From Aminobacterium sp. MB27-C1 (GTDB lineage: Bacteria; Synergistota; Synergistia; Synergistales; Aminobacteriaceae), in the NCBI RefSeq assembly GCF_030908405.1, contig NZ_CP133089.1, forward strand, positions 992,001 to 1,056,000: DNA of 64,000 nt. Direction: 5' to 3'. Of the stretch, positions 52,845 to 61,683 are shown one piece after another. Position numbers and translations under genes: made by a program. Below the pieces are notes generated by a model. It worked only from the letters and a program-made list of their open reading frames with translations, was not told the origin of the DNA and made no database searches. Numbering within the stretch: position 1 is the first letter of the stretch; the number at the start of each line of letters is the position of its first letter.

Positions 52845-53800
52845 TGAGTGAAAATATCCCAGTTTTGGCCATTATAGGTCCAACAGCCGTAGGAAAAACC
52901 CAGCTGAGTTTGCATGTAGCCGAGGCGCTACATGCCGAGGTTATATCTGTTGATTCAAGGCAGGTTTACCGTTATATGGATGTTGGCACTGATAAAGTCT
53001 CACACCAAATTCGACAAAAAATCTTACACCATATGCTCGACGTGGTAGATCCAGACGAAATTTTTTCTGTCGCTGATTTTGTAGATAAAAGTGTGGCGGC
53101 TATAGAGCGAATTATTACTCGAGGTAAAATTCCTCTTTTTGTTGGAGGAACGCCATTTTATTATCATGCTTTGTTTGAGGAATCTTTAACACAAGATCTT
53201 CCGCGGGATAGAAATTTAACTGATGAATTAGAAGAGTATGCTTTAGTAAACGGAAATGAAGCTTTGCACACCCTTTTGGCTGAAGTTGATCCTGATAGAG
53301 CATCTCAACTACATATTAATGATGTACGTCGCGTGAGTAGAGCTTTAGAAATTTATCGATTAACTGGTCATACTGCTACATGGTGGTATGCTTCCGAAGA
53401 AGGAAAAACGAAGCGCTATGATGTTCTCTACATAGGTTTAAATCGACCGAGATCACTCCTTTTCGAAGGAATTACAAAGCGAGTCCACCAGCAATTTTCT
53501 GGTGGTTTTATAGAAGAAGTGGAGTGGTTGCTTCATCATGGCTTTGATGAACGATATCCTTCAATGCAGGGTTTTGGGTATAAAGAAATAGCTCTTTACC
53601 TTAGAGGCAAGATGACCAAGGAAGAAGCATTAGAGGGAGATATAAGTGCTACAAAAAAATTTTGTCGAAGACAAATGACGTGGTTTAAGAAGTTTTCACC
53701 TACTCTGTGGTATGATATTTCTACTTATGAAGAAAAAGATTTAGAACGTAATGTTTTAGACGTGTGCTTTAAGCATCTTGAAAGGGGCAACATAATCTGA
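52844..53800 (+). CDS. miaA: tRNA dimethylallyltransferase MiaA
   Basis: MiaA adds a dimethylallyl group to A37 of tRNAs reading UNN codons. The 318-residue product has the P-loop GPTAVGKTQLS, VDSRQVYRYMDVGTDK, HHMLDVVDPDE, VGGTPFYYHAL and a late MQGFGYKEIALYL. It uses dimethylallyl diphosphate, whose formation needs IspH, encoded next. The stop shares bases with the proposed CTG start of ispH. Confidence 0.96.
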   Translation: MSENIPVLAIIGPTAVGKTQLSLHVAEALHAEVISVDSRQVYRYMDVGTDKVSHQIRQKILHHMLDVVDPDEIFSVADFVDKSVAAIERIITRGKIPLFVGGTPFYYHALFEESLTQDLPRDRNLTDELEEYALVNGNEALHTLLAEVDPDRASQLHINDVRRVSRALEIYRLTGHTATWWYASEEGKTKRYDVLYIGLNRPRSLLFEGITKRVHQQFSGGFIEEVEWLLHHGFDERYPSMQGFGYKEIALYLRGKMTKEEALEGDISATKKFCRRQMTWFKKFSPTLWYDISTYEEKDLERNVLDVCFKHLERGNII

Positions 53801-54633
53801 AAGAAATAATAGTTGCAGATCCTACGGGTTTTTGCTTTGGCGTACGTAGGGCTATTGAAACGCTAGAAAAAATATTAAAAGAAGAAGGCCCCGTGTATTC
53901 TCTTGGGATGCCGATACACAATCCACAAGAAGTAGAGAGACTTACGAAGAAGGGCCTTGTTGTTGTAGACTCTCCTGACTTAATCCCTCTTGCATCACGT
54001 ACATTTGTTCGAGCTCATGGGGTATCACCTGAATTGTTAAAATCTCTTCATGAACGTTGCACACAGGTAACTGATGGAACATGTCCTTTCGTAAAAATTG
54101 CACAAGAACGGGCCAAAGTTTTAGCTCAAGAAGGTTTTGAAGTTTGTATTGTTGGAAATGGTAACCATCCGGAAGTTAAGGCTCTTAAGGGAATCGCTGG
54201 AGATAAATCTTTTATCATAGATAGTAAAGAGTGTGTTATAAATGTTGGTAAAATCTCCAAAATAGGGGTAATATCTCAAACGACACAAGATAGCAGAGAT
54301 TTTGCTGCAATTGTTTCAGAGCTCGCGCTCAAATCAGAGGAAATGCGCGTCTACAACACAATCTGCAATGCAACTCGTGAACGTCAGGATGCGACACGCA
54401 AATTAGCTCAACGGGTAGAAGGCATTATCGTAGTAGGTGGTAGAAACAGTGCCAATACCGGGAAGTTATACGAAATTGCTCGCTCTACCGGAGTTGATGT
54501 TGTGTGGATAGAACACGCTGAAGAATTAGACAGGAGGTGGTTACTGGATAAGGCGCGAGTAGGAATTACAGCCGGAGCTAGCACTCCGGATTGGCTGATT
54601 AATCAGCTAAAAAAAATTATGGTCATCACGTAG
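53797..54633 (+). CDS. ispH: 4-hydroxy-3-methylbut-2-enyl diphosphate reductase IspH, CUG start
   Basis: IspH makes isopentenyl and dimethylallyl diphosphate with a [4Fe-4S] cluster. From CTG at 53797 the product has 278 residues starting (M)[20 protein letters not shown]. The cluster ligands are Cys13, Cys96 (DGTCPFV) and Cys190 (NTICNAT). The frame has a stop at 53779-53781, and no ATG, GTG or TTG lies before Cys13. AAAGGGG ends nine bases before the CTG, and the protein start then matches relatives exactly. The first ATG, at 53893, would drop the first cluster cysteine and is rejected. CTGA overlaps the miaA stop, suggesting coupling. Confidence 0.9.
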   Translation: MKEIIVADPTGFCFGVRRAIETLEKILKEEGPVYSLGMPIHNPQEVERLTKKGLVVVDSPDLIPLASRTFVRAHGVSPELLKSLHERCTQVTDGTCPFVKIAQERAKVLAQEGFEVCIVGNGNHPEVKALKGIAGDKSFIIDSKECVINVGKISKIGVISQTTQDSRDFAAIVSELALKSEEMRVYNTICNATRERQDATRKLAQRVEGIIVVGGRNSANTGKLYEIARSTGVDVVWIEHAEELDRRWLLDKARVGITAGASTPDWLINQLKKIMVIT

Positions 54634-54656
54634 GTAGCCAAGGGGGATGGAAGGTT

Positions 54657-56171
54657 ATGATGGAAGAAGAAAAGATGAACAATGAGCTTGAAGCAAATGA
54701 AAACCTTGAGAGCATGGAGTCAATGCTCAAAAATTACGAGGTAGAAGAAATTCACAAAGGTAAAGTTGTCACAGGAACAATCGTCGGAGCTAATGATGAT
54801 GGTTGGTTGGTTGACGTAGGATATAAATGTGAAGGTTTTCTTCCTCGAAGAGAATGGACTCATAAGATATTGGTTGAAGAGGACGAAGAGCCTTCAATTA
54901 ACGATGAAATCCAAGTGCAGGTCATCAACGTACGACATGGCGAAGATGCTCAACTTTTAGTGAGCCGCTGGCGTTCTGAATTCGACAGACGATGGGCAGA
55001 GTTAGAGTCATATTTGTCTTCTCATGAACTTATATCTGTTCGGGGTCTTCGTAAGGTTAAAGGCGGATTGATGGTGAACTGCTTTAATCTCGAAGGGTTT
55101 ATTCCCATCTCTCACTTAGCTGAGGAAGGACGAGGAGTTAACCCGGGTAAATTTGTTGGAGAAGTTTTTGATGTTAAGCTCTTAGAAAAAGATCGTCGCA
55201 AGAGACGTCTTGTTCTTTCAAGAAGATTGCTTGTTGAAGAGGCTGTTGAAGAATTGCGAGATAAATTCTATGCAACCGTTTCCGAAGGTGACATTCTTGA
55301 AGGTAAAGTAAGTAGCATTACTTCTTTTGGCGTCTTCATTAATCTTGGACCTATCGATGGTCTTGTTCATATCAGCGAGCTTTCTTGGAAACGCAATGTG
55401 AAACCCAAAGAAGTTGTTAAAAAGGGCGAAACTGTCAAAGTAAAGGTCATTGGCATTGACAAAGATGAGAATAGAATTTCTCTAAGTATTAAGCAGACAC
55501 AGCCCGATCCATGGAGCATCGTGGAAGAAAATTGGAAAGCCGGAGATCGTGGTACAGGCATAGTTACCAACGTAACCGATTTTGGCGTGTTTGTTGAAGT
55601 TGAACCTGGCGTTGAGGGCCTTATCCATATTGGCGATTTGAGCTGGGCTCGTATAAAACATCCAAGAGATGTTCTCAGAAAGGGTCAGGAAGTTGAAGTT
55701 ATGGTGCTTGAAGTCGATGCTGAGAAGAAACGTATGAGCCTCGGCTATAAGCAGCTTCATGATCCCTGGTCTGGAATTGAAGATCGTTATTCCAAAGGAC
55801 AGGACATTACAGTAAAAGTGGTAAGACTTGCTGATTTTGGTGCTTTCGTAGAGATAGAGGAAGGTGTTGAAGGACTCATTCACATCTCTCAACTTAGCAC
55901 AAAACGTGTAGATAAACCTGAAGATGTTTTATCTGAGGGCGAAGAAGTTTTGGCGCGAGTTATTGAAATTAATCCGGCAGAGCGGAGAATGAGACTTAGT
56001 ATTAGCGCCCTTTACGAAGAGGAAATAAGAAAGAATCGTGAAGAAGAGAAGAAAAAACGTCTCGCTCAGAAAGCTTCTGACGAAAATAGAAACAAACAGC
56101 AGCCAGCGTTCCACGAAGAGGAACCTTCCGTTACCATCGGAGATGTTTTAAAAGATTTTCTTAATCGTTAA
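54657..56171 (+). CDS. rpsA: S1 RNA-binding domain protein, 30S protein bS1-like
   Basis: The 504-residue product has five S1 repeats: two divergent ones (about 37-105 and 120-190), then three canonical ones starting near [40 protein letters not shown] and [20 protein letters not shown]. The basic/acidic tail holds KKKRLAQKA. bS1 helps mRNA bind to the ribosome. In many Clostridia IspH and S1 are fused in one protein; here they are separate but adjacent (23-base gap). A strong terminator follows. Confidence 0.92.
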   Translation: MMEEEKMNNELEANENLESMESMLKNYEVEEIHKGKVVTGTIVGANDDGWLVDVGYKCEGFLPRREWTHKILVEEDEEPSINDEIQVQVINVRHGEDAQLLVSRWRSEFDRRWAELESYLSSHELISVRGLRKVKGGLMVNCFNLEGFIPISHLAEEGRGVNPGKFVGEVFDVKLLEKDRRKRRLVLSRRLLVEEAVEELRDKFYATVSEGDILEGKVSSITSFGVFINLGPIDGLVHISELSWKRNVKPKEVVKKGETVKVKVIGIDKDENRISLSIKQTQPDPWSIVEENWKAGDRGTGIVTNVTDFGVFVEVEPGVEGLIHIGDLSWARIKHPRDVLRKGQEVEVMVLEVDAEKKRMSLGYKQLHDPWSGIEDRYSKGQDITVKVVRLADFGAFVEIEEGVEGLIHISQLSTKRVDKPEDVLSEGEEVLARVIEINPAERRMRLSISALYEEEIRKNREEEKKKRLAQKASDENRNKQQPAFHEEEPSVTIGDVLKDFLNR

Positions 56172-56176
56172 AATAT

Positions 56177-56208
56177 AAAAGGGGCTGCTGGTTTCAGCAG
56201 CCCCTTTT
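56177..56208 (+). terminator. Terminator after rpsA
   Basis: A perfect 14-base-pair stem (56177-56190 with 56195-56208) with a GTTT loop ends in TTTT. It closes the long transcript that ends with rpsA. Confidence 0.88.
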
Positions 56209-56253
56209 ACTGAATATAATTTTGAAAAGTTGCAATTTGAAGGAGCGAGTTTT

Positions 56254-56754
56254 TTGAAAAACTTACAAATAAGAACGTATCCAGATCCTATACTTAGAAA
56301 AGAGACGGAACCTGTCGAAATATTTGACTCTGAACTTATGGATTTAATTGAGGAAATGAAAGTTATTATGCTGGAGTCGGATGGAGTTGGGCTTGCTGCT
56401 CCACAGGTTGGTTTGTCAAAAAAACTTGCCGTAGTTTTCTATGATGATACTCTTTATGTTCTTATCAACCCGGTTTTACTATCCAGCGAAGGAGAGCAAG
56501 TTGGAGAAGAAGGTTGTCTAAGCTTCCCTGGTATCTTTGGAAATGTAAAACGTTCTCGAAATGTCGTTATAGAAGCATATAACGAACATGGAGAAAAAAG
56601 GAAGATTGAAGCCGAAGGATTTCTTGCCCGAGCTTTTCTTCATGAAATGGATCATTTAGAGGGAAAACTACTTATAGATCATTTTTCGCCACTAAAAAAG
56701 AACATCATTCGTAAAAAAATGAGACAATACGAAAAGGAAGAACGTAAACGATGA
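56254..56754 (+). CDS. def: Peptide deformylase
   Basis: The enzyme removes the formyl group from new proteins. The 166-residue product has all three motifs: GVGLAAPQVG, EGCLSFP (metal Cys) and HEMDHLEG (metal His and catalytic Glu). The start is TTG at 56254, eight bases after AAGGAG; an upstream in-frame TTG at 56230 lies before that site. It overlaps fmt by four bases, the usual def-fmt pair. Confidence 0.96.
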   Translation: MKNLQIRTYPDPILRKETEPVEIFDSELMDLIEEMKVIMLESDGVGLAAPQVGLSKKLAVVFYDDTLYVLINPVLLSSEGEQVGEEGCLSFPGIFGNVKRSRNVVIEAYNEHGEKRKIEAEGFLARAFLHEMDHLEGKLLIDHFSPLKKNIIRKKMRQYEKEERKR

Positions 56755-57680
56755 CAATGTGGTTTATTGGAGCAGGACCATTCGCTGCTTTATGCCTTGA
56801 GAATCTTACATCTGAAAATGTGCGTTTTGATCGGATTATTACAAGTATGCCTACTCGCGCTGGCAGGGGTATGAAAGAAACGATCTCTTGTGTAGAGGAG
56901 ACAGCCCTGAAACTCGATTTAACGGTTTCCAGAACGAACAAACTTTCTCAGGATGAGATTATTACAAATGCACTCTTAACGTCTCCTCCTGATGGTATTG
57001 TTGTCGTTGACTTTGGGCAAAAAGTAAAAGAACCCTTCTTAAGTACTCCTAAAATGGGATGTTTGAATATCCATCCTTCATTATTACCTCAGTATCGTGG
57101 AGCAGCTCCCATACAGAGAGCAGTGATGGATGGTCAAGAGAAAACAGGGGTAACTGTGTTCAGATTGGTAGAGGAAATGGATGCCGGTCCAATCTGGGGG
57201 CAGACCAAAATTGTGATTGATCCGAACGAAACATCGGGAGATTTATTTAAGAGATTAGCTAAAGAGGGTAGCAATTTACTGAAAGTAGTTGTAAAATCTT
57301 ATAATGATGGAACTAATAAGACTACGCTACAAAATTCTGAACTTGTCTCTTATGCTTTAAAAATAGAAAAAAGTGAAACTCAGCTTGATTGGAATACCAA
57401 TGCATGGTATTTTCATAATAAAGTGAGAGCTTTAAATCCTCAGCCAGGTGCCTTTATTCACTACAAAAAACGTCGACTAAAAATTTGGAAAACAACTGTT
57501 CATGAAGAAGCTGGAACTCCTGGCGAAGTTCTAGATTTCATAAATGGATTTCCTCTTATAGCCTTAGGGAAACAAGCTGTTCTTCTTCTTGAAGTTCAAC
57601 CTGAAGGACGGCGAGTTCAATCAGGGGCAGATTGGAGCAGGGGCATTCATTTGAAGAAAGGAGACAATCTACGTGAATAA
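56751..57680 (+). CDS. fmt: Methionyl-tRNA formyltransferase
   Basis: Fmt formylates initiator Met-tRNA. The 309-residue product has the folate-site NIHPSLLPQYRGAAPI with catalytic Asn and His, the Asp in EMDAGPIWGQ, and a C-terminal tRNA-binding domain with VRALNPQPGAF. It shares an ATGA junction with def and overlaps the following ATPase gene by eight bases. Confidence 0.96.
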   Translation: MTMWFIGAGPFAALCLENLTSENVRFDRIITSMPTRAGRGMKETISCVEETALKLDLTVSRTNKLSQDEIITNALLTSPPDGIVVVDFGQKVKEPFLSTPKMGCLNIHPSLLPQYRGAAPIQRAVMDGQEKTGVTVFRLVEEMDAGPIWGQTKIVIDPNETSGDLFKRLAKEGSNLLKVVVKSYNDGTNKTTLQNSELVSYALKIEKSETQLDWNTNAWYFHNKVRALNPQPGAFIHYKKRRLKIWKTTVHEEAGTPGEVLDFINGFPLIALGKQAVLLLEVQPEGRRVQSGADWSRGIHLKKGDNLRE

Positions 57681-58425
57681 GGTTCACTCCCACCTTGCAA
57701 ACTTGATTCGTCGTTACCAATGGCCCAAGGCAATAGCCGTAACGGGTGCTCTCGGTTCTGGAAAGACAGAATGGGTTTTAAATATGGCGCAAGGACTTCA
57801 GGCTAATGGAGATAAAGTAACGATAGCTGATATTGATATTATCAACCCCTATTTTTGCATTCGCCAAGTAAGTGAGACTTTAGAAAAACAAGGATTATCT
57901 GTAATTACCATGCCAGAACAGGCTAAATGGCTTGATATGGCTCTTGTTACGCCCAAAGTAGATTGGGCCCTTCATGATGAAAGCTCCCGCCTTCTTATGG
58001 ATATTGGTGGGGATGCGGAGGGAGCCTTGGCTCTTAAACAGTTCGAGCCTATTATCAAAAAAGTTGGTTATAGGCTTATTCTTGTCGTTAATGCTTTTCG
58101 CCCTCAAACTTCAACAGTTTCCAGAATTAAAAAAATGATGACTAAAATGGAAAGTATTTGTGGCCTTGAAATAAACGCACTCATTTGTAACTCCCATCTT
58201 ATGCACGAAACAACCGCCCAAGACGCTGCAGAAGGAATTGAAACTGTTTATCAAGCAGGCCAATCTCTTGACCTGCCAGTTCTCTATGCTGGAGTCAATC
58301 CATCCCTTGTTTCTGATGTGAGTAAAATCTTGGGAGAAGGCTATCCTGTTCCCATATGGCCCCTGTCAAGATTTATGCTTCTTCCTTGGGAAGAAGGTTT
58401 TATGTGGTCTCGTCAATCGAATTAA
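57673..58425 (+). CDS. P-loop ATPase linked to 2-oxoacid oxidoreductase genes
   Basis: The 250-residue product has a Walker A GALGSGKTEWVL (about residues 25-36), a DIDIINPYFCIRQVSE segment and DIGGDAEGALAL where a Walker B/switch region would fall, suggesting a SIMIBI-type ATPase of the CobB/MinD/Mrp kind. No metal-binding cysteine pair typical of Mrp is seen. The start is GTG at 57673, inside fmt, and 23 bases separate it from korD. The tight linkage suggests a role in assembling or loading the iron-sulfur oxidoreductase; this is inference. I cannot name it. Confidence 0.72.
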   Translation: MNKVHSHLANLIRRYQWPKAIAVTGALGSGKTEWVLNMAQGLQANGDKVTIADIDIINPYFCIRQVSETLEKQGLSVITMPEQAKWLDMALVTPKVDWALHDESSRLLMDIGGDAEGALALKQFEPIIKKVGYRLILVVNAFRPQTSTVSRIKKMMTKMESICGLEINALICNSHLMHETTAQDAAEGIETVYQAGQSLDLPVLYAGVNPSLVSDVSKILGEGYPVPIWPLSRFMLLPWEEGFMWSRQSN

Positions 58426-58448
58426 AAGTGGAAGGGGTGTGTCTCGTA

Positions 58449-58667
58449 ATGGCAAAAGGACGTATTAACGTTCTTGAGGAGTATTGTAAGAGCTGTGGTC
58501 TCTGCGTGGCTGCCTGCCCTGTAAAGGTGCTTAGGATATCAGAGAAGATCAATAGCAGAGGGCACAGACCGGTTGAGCAGTTTAAAGATGGGTGTATTGG
58601 TTGCTCTATGTGTGCAACTAGTTGCCCTGATGCAGCGATCGAAGTTTATAAGATCGTTGAAGGCTAA
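58449..58667 (+). CDS. korD: 2-oxoacid:ferredoxin oxidoreductase delta subunit
   Basis: The 72-residue ferredoxin-like subunit has two [4Fe-4S] motifs, CKSCGLCVAACP and CIGCSMCATSCP. It passes electrons from the TPP site to external ferredoxin. The ATG at 58449 follows GGAAGGGG; a longer frame from 58356 overlaps the ATPase gene and is rejected. It opens a korD-A-B-C set in the order seen in methanogens and other anaerobes. Confidence 0.92.
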   Translation: MAKGRINVLEEYCKSCGLCVAACPVKVLRISEKINSRGHRPVEQFKDGCIGCSMCATSCPDAAIEVYKIVEG

Positions 58668-58690
58668 CGTTTTCTGGAGGTGGAAATCTA

Positions 58691-59755
58691 ATGGGACGCG
58701 TACTTATGAAAGGAACTGAAGCCATTGCAGAAGCCGCTATTCAGGCCGGCTGCAAGTTCTTCTTTGGATATCCCATCACGCCGCAAAATGAAATTCCTGA
58801 ATACATGTCAGCCCATCTGCCAGAGGTTGGGGGAACCTTTGTTCAAGCAGAAAGTGAAGTGGCTGCAAGTTATATGATCATGGGAGGCGGTGCAACTGGG
58901 CATAAGGTAATGACAACGTCTTCCAGCCCTGGAATTTCTCTTATGTCAGAAGGTATCAGCTATATGGCTGGTGCTGAAATTCCTGTAGTTATTGTCAATG
59001 TTATGCGTGGTGGCCCAGGTCTTGGTGGTATCCTTCCTTCTCAGGCTGATTATCTTCAGGCTACAAAGGGTGGAGGAAATGGCGATTATAATTTGATAGT
59101 TTTGGCTCCTAGCACGTTGCAGGAAGCAGTTGATTTGACGCAACAGGCTTTCGAGCTTTCTCAACGTTACCGTAACCCTGTCATTATTCTTGCTGATGGC
59201 TTTATGGGTCAGATGATGGAAGCTGTTGAGATAAAAACTTATACAGATAAGAATGTTCCAGACAATACCACATGGGCTTTAGGGTATATGGGAGAAAGAA
59301 GAGGAAAACGAAGTTCTTTAAAGAGCTTATACCTCTCTCCGGAAGCCCTTGAGGATCATAATAGAGATCTTCAGGCAAAATACGCGAAAATTAAGGAGAA
59401 TGAAGTTCGTTGTGAAACGTACATGACTGATGATGCTGAGTTGGTTATAGCTTCATATGGAACTACCGCACGAATTTCACGCTCCGTTATAAACTCTTTG
59501 AGAGAAGAGGGACATAAAGTGGGACTTATTCGCCCTATTACTTTATGGCCTTATCCCTACGATGAATTTGCCAAATTACCAGGATCGGTAAAACATATTC
59601 TTGTAACTGAAATGAACTGCGGTCAAATGGTGGACGATGTCAAGGTCGCGACTGGATGCAACATTCCTATTAGTTTTTATGGTCGCTCTGGCGGTATGTC
59701 GCCCTCAGTAAAAGATATAGAGATGCAGTGCAGAAAATTGCTCGGCCTGGAGTAG
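58691..59755 (+). CDS. korA: 2-oxoacid:ferredoxin oxidoreductase alpha subunit (KorA/VorB type)
   Basis: The 354-residue alpha subunit binds the 2-oxoacid and the pyrimidine end of TPP. It starts [18 protein letters not shown], then has [43 protein letters not shown] and RGGPGLGG. The form resembles subunits annotated VorB, acting on branched-chain 2-oxoacids, but 2-oxoglutarate specificity is possible; the substrate cannot be settled from sequence alone. It lies between korD and korB. Confidence 0.92.
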   Translation: MGRVLMKGTEAIAEAAIQAGCKFFFGYPITPQNEIPEYMSAHLPEVGGTFVQAESEVAASYMIMGGGATGHKVMTTSSSPGISLMSEGISYMAGAEIPVVIVNVMRGGPGLGGILPSQADYLQATKGGGNGDYNLIVLAPSTLQEAVDLTQQAFELSQRYRNPVIILADGFMGQMMEAVEIKTYTDKNVPDNTTWALGYMGERRGKRSSLKSLYLSPEALEDHNRDLQAKYAKIKENEVRCETYMTDDAELVIASYGTTARISRSVINSLREEGHKVGLIRPITLWPYPYDEFAKLPGSVKHILVTEMNCGQMVDDVKVATGCNIPISFYGRSGGMSPSVKDIEMQCRKLLGLE

Positions 59756-59769
59756 GGAGGGATATTACA

Positions 59770-60516
59770 ATGAAAGAAGTTAAAGTGTATGAACGTCCCA
59801 AAACATGGATGCCTAAAGTCCATACCCACTATTGTCCAGGATGTGGACATGGTATCGCTCATCGCTTGATTTGTGAAGTTATAGATGAGCTGGGGATTCA
59901 GAATAATACAATAGGTGTAGCTCCTGTTGGATGTGCTGCTATGATGTATGACTATGTTGATACAGATTTCTGCGAAGCAGCCCATGGACGCGCTCCGGCA
60001 GTGGCAACCGGTTTGAAACGTGTTCGCCCAGATAAAGTAGTATTTACATATCAGGGTGATGGAGACCTTGCTTCCATCGGAACAGCAGAAATAATTCATG
60101 CTGCGAATAGAAGCGAAAATATTACGGTTGTGTTCATCAACAATGCAATTTATGGTATGACTGGCGGTCAGATGGCTCCAACGACGCTTATCGGACAAAA
60201 AGCAACAACATGTCCTCTTGGTAGAGATCCAAAGGTTAACGGATATCCAATCCGGGTGTGTGAGTTACTTAATGCCTTGGCAGCTCCTGCATATATTGAG
60301 CGCGTTTCCGTAGCGCAGCCCAAATATATAATTAAAGCAAAACAGGCTTTAAAAAAGGCTTTCCAATATCAACTTGATGGGAAAGGCTTTTCTTTTGTAG
60401 AGATTCTGTCCTCCTGCCCAACAAACTGGGGAATGAGACCTGTGGAAGCTTTTGAATGGACAGTAAATACAATGATGCCTTACTATCCACTCGGGTTGTT
60501 TAAAGATTACGAGTAG
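59770..60516 (+). CDS. korB: 2-oxoacid:ferredoxin oxidoreductase beta subunit (TPP-binding)
   Basis: The 248-residue beta subunit has the TPP/Mg motif [19 protein letters not shown] with [16 protein letters not shown], and an early [12 protein letters not shown]. This form has no extra ferredoxin domain. The ATG at 59770 follows GGGAGGG; an upstream frame start at 59728 lies in korA. It works as a heterotetramer with the other Kor subunits. Confidence 0.93.
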   Translation: MKEVKVYERPKTWMPKVHTHYCPGCGHGIAHRLICEVIDELGIQNNTIGVAPVGCAAMMYDYVDTDFCEAAHGRAPAVATGLKRVRPDKVVFTYQGDGDLASIGTAEIIHAANRSENITVVFINNAIYGMTGGQMAPTTLIGQKATTCPLGRDPKVNGYPIRVCELLNALAAPAYIERVSVAQPKYIIKAKQALKKAFQYQLDGKGFSFVEILSSCPTNWGMRPVEAFEWTVNTMMPYYPLGLFKDYE

Positions 60517-60528
60517 GAGGCAGACACG

Positions 60529-61092
60529 ATGACTGAAAAAATGAATAAAAGCCTCATTGCAGCAGGATTTGGCGGACAGGGCGTTATGGTTCTGGGCCAG
60601 CTTGTGGCTTATACAGGAATAGCACAGGGGTTACACGTAACGTGGATTCCTTCATATGGGCCTGAAATGCGCGGTGGTACTGCTAACTGTGGAGTAGTTC
60701 TTAGTAGCGAAGAAATAGCGTCACCAGTTGTAGCAGAAGCTGATGCTGCTGTTATTATGAACCAGCCTTCTTTGACTAAATTTGAGAATTCAGTTAAAAA
60801 GGGTGGAGTTCTTATTTACAACAGTGATCTCGTTACCTATGAAAATCCACGAACAGATATACATGTGATAGCTGTACCTGCAAACTCTCTTGCAGTAGAA
60901 CTTGGAAGTGACAAAGTTGCCAATATAGTAGCTTTGGGAACACTTGTTGAGGCTACTGGTATTGTTGAGAGTGATACGTGTATCGAAACAATTAAAGAAA
61001 AACTGGGGAAAAGAAAACCCAAGTTTTTACCTATGAACCTTGAAGCCTTTGAAAAAGGGAAGGAATTAGCCAGAAAGGTACTTGAAAAATAA
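60529..61092 (+). CDS. korC: 2-oxoacid:ferredoxin oxidoreductase gamma subunit
   Basis: The 187-residue gamma subunit starts KSLIAAGFGGQGVMVLGQLV and has SYGPEMRGGTANCGV, the CoA-side motifs of the family. It completes the four-subunit enzyme that oxidises a 2-oxoacid to acyl-CoA, CO2 and reduced ferredoxin. The Nudix gene begins directly after its stop. Confidence 0.93.
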   Translation: MTEKMNKSLIAAGFGGQGVMVLGQLVAYTGIAQGLHVTWIPSYGPEMRGGTANCGVVLSSEEIASPVVAEADAAVIMNQPSLTKFENSVKKGGVLIYNSDLVTYENPRTDIHVIAVPANSLAVELGSDKVANIVALGTLVEATGIVESDTCIETIKEKLGKRKPKFLPMNLEAFEKGKELARKVLEK

Positions 61093-61632
61093 ATGAAAGA
61101 TATCGGAAAAGTTCTATCACGAAATCTTATATATAGAGGAAAGATTTTAGACCTCAGAGTCGATAATATACGTCTTGCTTCTGGTCGTAAAACAATGAGA
61201 GAAGTGGTAGAACATGAGCCAGCTGTTGCCATAATTCCTTTAACAGAGGCAAATGAAGTGCTGCTGGTGAAACAGTACAGATATCCATTGGATCAAGAAA
61301 TACTTGAGATTCCGGCTGGAATTGTTGAAGAGGGCGAAACTTTTAAAGATACGGCAATACGTGAACTTCAAGAGGAAATAGGTTATTATCCTGGTAAGCT
61401 TGAAGAGGTAGGGCGTTTTTATACTTCTCCAGGTTTCAGTGATGAAGTTATAGCGCTTTTCTTAGCCCAAAACCTTTCTCCTTCCTCTCTTGAACAAGAT
61501 GAAGATGAGGATATTGAAGTGAAAGCTGTTCCTGTAAAAAAAATATCAGCCCTCTTAAAAGATGGATCAATTCGGGATTGTAAAACCTTTGGAGCTTTAG
61601 CCTGGCTTTTAAACTACCTAAACAATAACTAA
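61093..61632 (+). CDS. Nudix hydrolase, ADP-ribose pyrophosphatase type
   Basis: The 179-residue product has a complete Nudix box GIVEEGETFKDTAIRELQEEIGY, split here as GIVEEGETFKDTAI and RELQEEIGY, and the ADP-ribose-type FYTSPGFSDEVIALF downstream. It would split ADP-ribose into AMP and ribose 5-phosphate. It follows korC with no gap, so it is probably cotranscribed with it. A terminator lies just after. Confidence 0.92.
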   Translation: MKDIGKVLSRNLIYRGKILDLRVDNIRLASGRKTMREVVEHEPAVAIIPLTEANEVLLVKQYRYPLDQEILEIPAGIVEEGETFKDTAIRELQEEIGYYPGKLEEVGRFYTSPGFSDEVIALFLAQNLSPSSLEQDEDEDIEVKAVPVKKISALLKDGSIRDCKTFGALAWLLNYLNNN

Positions 61633-61649
61633 AAAATAGCACAGGGAGG

Positions 61650-61676
61650 AGGGGCTGGTAAATCCAGCCCCTTTTT
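61650..61676 (+). terminator. Terminator between the Nudix gene and xerD
   Basis: A nine-base-pair GC-rich stem (61650-61658 with 61664-61672) with a five-base loop runs into a T run to 61676. The xerD ATG lies only eight bases further on, so xerD transcription must read through or begin within this region. Confidence 0.85.
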
Positions 61677-61683
61677 AATAATC

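Noticed and set aside
53893-54633. ispH starting at the first ATG (53893)
   Set aside because: This would remove 32 residues including the first iron-sulfur ligand Cys13; conserved coding sequence clearly extends to 53797.
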